A DNA stretch of 8,467 bases from an uncultured Parabacteroides sp. (GTDB taxonomy: Bacteria > Bacteroidota > Bacteroidia > Bacteroidales > Tannerellaceae). The stretch spans positions 1 to 8,467 of the forward strand of contig URGO01000136.1 in NCBI GenBank assembly GCA_900547435.1. Reading direction: 5' to 3'. A program made the translations under genes and the position numbers. Numbering within the stretch: position 1 is the stretch's first letter; each line of letters opens with the position of its first letter. Of this stretch, positions 5,995 to 8,467 are shown piece after piece. A model generated the notes under the pieces. The model searched no databases. It was not told where the DNA came from and saw only the letters and a list, made by a program, of their open reading frames with translations.

Positions 5995-6456
5995 ATGAAT
6001 AAAATTATTCTCTATATATTTGCGCTGTGTTTGATAACGCAATTCACAGAGGTGAATGCTCAGCAGGTAAAAGAGCATAAATCTTTCAATCGAGAAGCTT
6101 TCGAATCGAAAAGAAATGCTTTCATTACAGCTGAGATCGGACTAACACCGGAAGAAGCTGCCGCTTTTATTCCTTTATGCAACGAATTGCAACAAAAGAA
6201 ATTTGAAGCGGGCAAAGATTGCCGAAAAAAACAATGGAACATCCACAAAAAAGGAAATGCTTCGGCAGAGGAATACAATGAAGCCATGGATGCCTGTTTG
6301 AACAGCTCCATCCGAGAGGCGGAATTGGAAAAAGAATATTACGGCAAGTTCCGTAAAATCTTACCTCCGGAGAAGCTCTTCAAATACAAAAGCGCAGAAA
6401 TGAAATTCGCAAAGATGTTCATGAAAGAAAGACAAAAGAATAAGAATAAAAAATAG
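5995..6456 (+). CDS. Secreted Spy/CpxP-like protein
   Basis: The product is 153 aa with an N-terminal signal peptide: K3, a hydrophobic core at about 4-16, and a probable signal peptidase I cut after VNA (residue 22). The mature part is charged and helical. It contains the motif GLTPEEAAAFIPLCNELQ (49-66), which resembles the LTxxQ-type helix of Spy/CpxP periplasmic proteins that bind unfolded proteins or sense envelope damage. The mature chain has three Cys (62, 76, 101), an odd number, and ends in a run of Lys and Asn. It follows the ECF sigma and membrane-protein genes after a 42-nt gap and is closed by a terminator, so the three probably form one operon. Chaperone or sensor function is inferred from fold-level resemblance. 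Confidence 0.78.
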   Translation: MNKIILYIFALCLITQFTEVNAQQVKEHKSFNREAFESKRNAFITAEIGLTPEEAAAFIPLCNELQQKKFEAGKDCRKKQWNIHKKGNASAEEYNEAMDACLNSSIREAELEKEYYGKFRKILPPEKLFKYKSAEMKFAKMFMKERQKNKNKK

Positions 6457-6519
6457 TATATATTAATTATCATTATTTGTGTTTTTTGTTTAGATTTAGT
6501 TATGGCGTTTAATTTTTTA

Positions 6520-6558
6520 GGGAGGGGTAGCGACGTGATGTCGGTTCCCTCTTTTTTT
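6520..6558 (+). terminator. Intrinsic terminator of the sigma factor operon
   Basis: The outer stem GAGGG (6522-6526) pairs with CCCTC (6547-6551), and the inner stem CGAC (6531-6534) with GTCG (6540-6543) around the loop GTGAT. A small asymmetric internal loop separates the stems. Seven T residues (6552-6558) follow. It is oriented for plus-strand transcripts. On the minus strand there is no T run after the hairpin, so it should not end folB transcripts efficiently. The stretch between the Spy-like stop and this hairpin is AT-rich with no gene. Confidence 0.82.
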
Positions 6559-6567
6559 ATGTCTTGT

Positions 6568-6918
6568 TCACTCGTCTACAATCACCGCCGCACTATAAAC
6601 ATCCCCACCGAAAGGAGGATTCAGTTTGGCTACTTTCACGGAAACATGTTGTATTTGCTGAAAATGGCATTTCAGGGCTTTCACAATCCTGCCCGCGACT
6701 GCCTCCAGCAAATTGGACGGTTGCATCATCTCACGCCTTACAATCTCATAAACTTCCGCATAATTGATTGTATCACGCAAATCATCACTTTCCATCGCCT
6801 GAGTCACATCAGCCGTAAGCCATAAATCTACAACGAAATGATTTCCTACTTTCTTCTCCTGCGAAGCCACACCATGGAAAGCATAAAATTTCATTGACTT
6901 TAATTCTATCCGAATCAT
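6568..6918 (-). CDS. folB: Dihydroneopterin aldolase FolB
   Basis: This folate biosynthesis enzyme cleaves 7,8-dihydroneopterin to 6-hydroxymethyl-7,8-dihydropterin and glycolaldehyde. It works as a cytosolic homo-oligomer. The 116 residues match the family length of about 115-125. The family pattern is clear: MKFYAFHGVASQEKKVG at 9-25 with the substrate-contact Glu at 21, DTINYAEVYEIV at 49-60 with Tyr53, LLEAVAGRI at 70-78, and VSVKVAKLNPPFGG at 92-105 with the catalytic Lys equivalent at 98. The start at 6918 gives the first beta strand (IRIELKSMKF) before the conserved core; M9 would remove it. The gene is alone on the minus strand between a plus-strand terminator and the divergent bactofilin gene. 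Confidence 0.96.
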   Translation of the reverse strand: MIRIELKSMKFYAFHGVASQEKKVGNHFVVDLWLTADVTQAMESDDLRDTINYAEVYEIVRREMMQPSNLLEAVAGRIVKALKCHFQQIQHVSVKVAKLNPPFGGDVYSAAVIVDE

Positions 6919-6949
6919 CTTGTATCTCCTGATTATCTATTACAGGCTG

Positions 6950-6957
6950 CGAATTTA
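6950..6957 (-). promoter_or_regulatory. Possible -7 box for folB
   Basis: Read on the minus strand this is TAAATTCG, one mismatch from TAnnTTTG, ending 31 nt before the folB ATG. No clear -33 TTG is found at the expected distance, so support is weak. Confidence 0.3.
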
Positions 6958-7002
6958 TCATTTAATAAGAGAAGATTAAACGTTTCGGAAAAAATTTAGT
7001 CT

Positions 7003-7010
7003 TATATTTG
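7003..7010 (+). promoter_or_regulatory. Perfect -7 box for the bactofilin gene
   Basis: TATATTTG is an exact match to TAnnTTTG and is followed by CAAAAAAC, a context common at Bacteroidales start sites. It lies 26 nt before the bactofilin ATG. The -33 element is poor; the nearest candidate is the GTTTCGG stretch near 6982-6988, slightly too close. The divergent folB promoter would lie about 50 nt upstream. Confidence 0.7.
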
Positions 7011-7036
7011 CAAAAAACTATTCAAAAGGCCCAACA

Positions 7037-7399
7037 ATGATAGGAAACAAACAAAAAGAGGAACAAAACACAGGGAATGGCCTGCATAACACACTGGCAG
7101 CCGGAACCACAGTAAAAGGAAACATTATTACTGAAACGGATTTCCGTTTGGACGGAAACGTTGAAGGGGATATCCACTGTAACGGAAAACTGGTAATCGG
7201 TCCGCGTGGCAACGTGCTGGGCAATATCATTTGCAACAATGCGGAAATACACGGGGCTGTAACAGGGACAATCCAAATCAGCGATAAATTGGTACTGAAA
7301 GCTACTGCCCAAGTTCAAGGTGAAGTTACAACACAAATACTGGAAATCGAGCCCAATGCCAAATTCAACGGAACTTGCCGTATGAATGAAGGGAAATAG
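7037..7399 (+). CDS. Bactofilin (polymer-forming cytoskeletal protein)
   Basis: The product is 120 aa. A short polar, flexible N-terminus (about 1-17) is followed by a bactofilin right-handed beta-helix (about 19-116). The helix shows the family pattern of short beta repeats with alternating hydrophobic residues and turn glycines: GTTVKGNI, FRLDGNVEGDIHCNGKLVIGP (35-55 region), GNVLGNIICNNAEIHGAVTGTI, and a final LEIEPNAKFNGTCRM. Bactofilins polymerise without nucleotide into filaments, often at the inner membrane, with roles in cell shape and polar organisation. The length is typical of minimal bactofilins. It is monocistronic here, with its own promoter and a hairpin at its stop codon. No M23 peptidase partner is encoded in the window. 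Confidence 0.95.
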   Translation: MIGNKQKEEQNTGNGLHNTLAAGTTVKGNIITETDFRLDGNVEGDIHCNGKLVIGPRGNVLGNIICNNAEIHGAVTGTIQISDKLVLKATAQVQGEVTTQILEIEPNAKFNGTCRMNEGK

Positions 7400-7425
7400 G
7401 AGTTAGAATGGTTCATTCTAACTTC
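7399..7425. terminator. Hairpin overlapping two convergent stop codons
   Basis: AGTTAGAATG (7401-7410) and CATTCTAACT (7414-7423) form a perfect 10-bp stem with a 3-nt GTT loop. One G-U and one G-C pair (7399-7400 with 7424-7425) extend it. It touches the last base of the bactofilin stop and contains the stop (7418-7420) of the minus-strand gene. T runs are short on both sides. It could be a shared bidirectional terminator or a 3'-end stabiliser for the two convergent mRNAs. Confidence 0.6.
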
Positions 7426-7831
7426 CTAAATCGTCTCCTTGCCGCTTAAATTCCTGCTCTATATCCTGAAGCAGCATCATACGCTCCAACGAATAGGTCG
7501 CATCATGCAATTGCAAGTAATAGAGAAGCTCTTGCGCCTTGTTCAAAAGCGGAAGCGGAACTGCGGAGATGTAACTCTCTTCTACCAGCAATTTGGCGGC
7601 AAGCTCCATACGCTGTAATCCGCATCCATCATCTTGGTTCAATGCAAGTTCTATTTCATCCGGTTCATGATTAAGCAGAAACTTCGCATCTGTTTTCAAA
7701 GCACGGTATGAATCACCTATAATCACGGGATTCTTGTCCGGTCCGTTTCCTTCATTCCGATTGAAGACCAATTGAGCTATTGCTTTGCCAATCTCTTCAA
7801 TCTGCACCATGATAAAGTCTCGTTTTAACAC
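7418..7831 (-). CDS. Conserved hypothetical protein, DUF6483-like N-terminus
   Basis: The product is 137 aa with no signal peptide or membrane helix. It is predicted to be mostly helical with many Leu and acidic residues. The N-terminus (KRDFIMVQIEEIGKAIAQLVFNR, about 3-25) resembles small cytosolic proteins of the DUF6483 type, which begin with D-[FY]-[IL]-M-x-x-I-E. This favours the start at 7831 over the internal Met at 7810. The helical arrangement at about 70-132 (ALQ-rich, LLNKAQELLYYLQLHD) hints at a TPR-like helical repeat, though no repeat unit is certain. It starts 12 nt after the stop of the upstream prolyl isomerase gene, so the two are probably co-transcribed. I do not recognise a function. 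Confidence 0.72.
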   Translation of the reverse strand: MLKRDFIMVQIEEIGKAIAQLVFNRNEGNGPDKNPVIIGDSYRALKTDAKFLLNHEPDEIELALNQDDGCGLQRMELAAKLLVEESYISAVPLPLLNKAQELLYYLQLHDATYSLERMMLLQDIEQEFKRQGDDLGS

Positions 7832-7843
7832 TGTATTAGGTTA

Positions 7844-8467
7844 TTATTCAATTGTTACTTTAATAATTTTGATATCCTCCAACGGCCGGTCATATTTATC
7901 TGTTTTCTGACCTGCAATCTTATCCAGCACATCAAATCCTTCTGTCAGCTCACCGAATATGGTATAAAAGCCATCCAGATGATGACTACCGCCGATTGTA
8001 GTATAAGCTTTCCGCTGCTCATCCGTAAAGACCAAATGTCCGGGCGTAGCCAGAATCAATGAATCCACCTTATTGCGGACCACCGCAATCCGCTTGTTAT
8101 ATTCCCGAGGATCTGCCTTTTTCAGCGAATCCAATTCTGTCCGTTGCGGATGATAATAAAGCTTCAATGCCTTCTGGCGAATCTTATAATTTTGTACTTT
8201 CTCCAACGTATCCAACTCACCACTGCGATAAACCCGCCCCTCTACAATAAAAAATTGCGACATATCAGACTTACGTTGCGGATTTACATCATCATTCTGA
8301 CGCGGAGCAGCCAATGCTCCTTTTTTATGAAAATACTCCGGTCGCATCTCCGGAAGAATTTCCGCACTACGATCGCCAAATCCAACACGCGCACCGGGAG
8401 CAGCACCGCGCGAATCCGGAGCTCCCCCTTGTATCATAAAATCCTTAATGACCCGCGTAAACAGCGT
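7844..8467 (-). CDS. Cyclophilin-type peptidyl-prolyl isomerase, N-terminus outside window
   Basis: The frame stays open to the window edge, giving 207 C-terminal residues; the start lies beyond 8467. Cyclophilins catalyse cis-trans isomerisation of peptidyl-prolyl bonds. Visible core motifs, numbered from the window edge, are FTRVIKDFMIQGG at 3-15 (the Arg and Gln of the active site at 5 and 13), HKKGALAAPR at 47-56, SQFFI at 70-74, and LDGFYTIFGELTEGFDVLDKI at about 164-184. Between SQFFI and LDG there are about 90 residues, far more than in short cyclophilins. This segment (about 75-160) is charged and helical and contains the DSL and EYNKR stretches. Such insertions occur in Bacteroidetes periplasmic cyclophilins. 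Whether there is a signal peptide cannot be seen. Tandem TAA codons end the frame. Confidence 0.95.
   Translation of the reverse strand, partial: TLFTRVIKDFMIQGGAPDSRGAAPGARVGFGDRSAEILPEMRPEYFHKKGALAAPRQNDDVNPQRKSDMSQFFIVEGRVYRSGELDTLEKVQNYKIRQKALKLYYHPQRTELDSLKKADPREYNKRIAVVRNKVDSLILATPGHLVFTDEQRKAYTTIGGSHHLDGFYTIFGELTEGFDVLDKIAGQKTDKYDRPLEDIKIIKVTIE

Noticed and set aside
6015..6022. Perfect TAnnTTTG box inside the Spy-like gene
   Set aside because: It lies within the signal-peptide codons with no suitable start codon downstream; most likely chance in AT-rich sequence.
6502..6825. 107-codon plus-strand open frame starting before the terminator
   Set aside because: It runs through an intrinsic terminator hairpin and then antisense through folB. 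It has no recognisable protein pattern.

Overview
The window looks chromosomal and comes from a member of the order Bacteroidales. A Parabacteroides- or Bacteroides-like gut commensal fits best. The reasons are Bacteroidetes-type -7 boxes (TAnnTTTG) upstream of several genes, A-rich leaders in place of Shine-Dalgarno sites, a 33-residue 'smalltalk' peptide, a bactofilin, and a Bacteroidetes-style ECF sigma factor module. The genus is inferred, not shown.

Layout, left to right: (1) 25-126, a smalltalk-type micropeptide followed by a long inverted repeat. (2) 326-4911, a plus-strand cobalamin nucleotide-loop assembly cluster, cbiB - S4-domain RNA-binding protein - cobU - cobT - cobS - cobC, tightly packed apart from the gaps after cbiB and before cobT. 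CbiB makes adenosylcobinamide phosphate, CobU activates it to the GDP form, CobT makes alpha-ribazole phosphate, CobS joins the two halves, and CobC removes the phosphate. (3) 4943-6456, an ECF sigma factor, a single-pass membrane protein (candidate anti-sigma partner) and a secreted Spy/CpxP-like protein, closed by an intrinsic terminator at 6520-6558. (4) 6568-6918 (minus), dihydroneopterin aldolase folB, divergent from (5) 7037-7399 (plus), a bactofilin with a perfect -7 box. (6) 7418-8467 (minus), a small uncharacterised protein downstream of a cyclophilin-type prolyl isomerase whose N-terminus lies outside the window.

The two points most worth attention are these. First, cobT carries two in-frame stop codons (3465-3467 and 3516-3518) with no change in length. 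They fall just before the conserved GEG loop holding the catalytic glutamate, and the codons between and just after them differ from the family pattern mainly by apparent A/T exchanges. Either this strain cannot make alpha-ribazole phosphate with this enzyme, or there is a local sequence error, or there is recoding. Second, the gap between cbiB and the S4 gene holds four 22-bp tandem palindromic units (1283-1370) that place a TTTWTCAC half-site about every 11 bp. This resembles a multi-site operator array.

No gene-free stretch exceeds 300 bases. I saw no tRNA, rRNA, CRISPR array, insertion sequence or cobalamin riboswitch. I did not find a convincing undescribed multi-gene system. The rest is ordinary Bacteroidales housekeeping and envelope-stress content.
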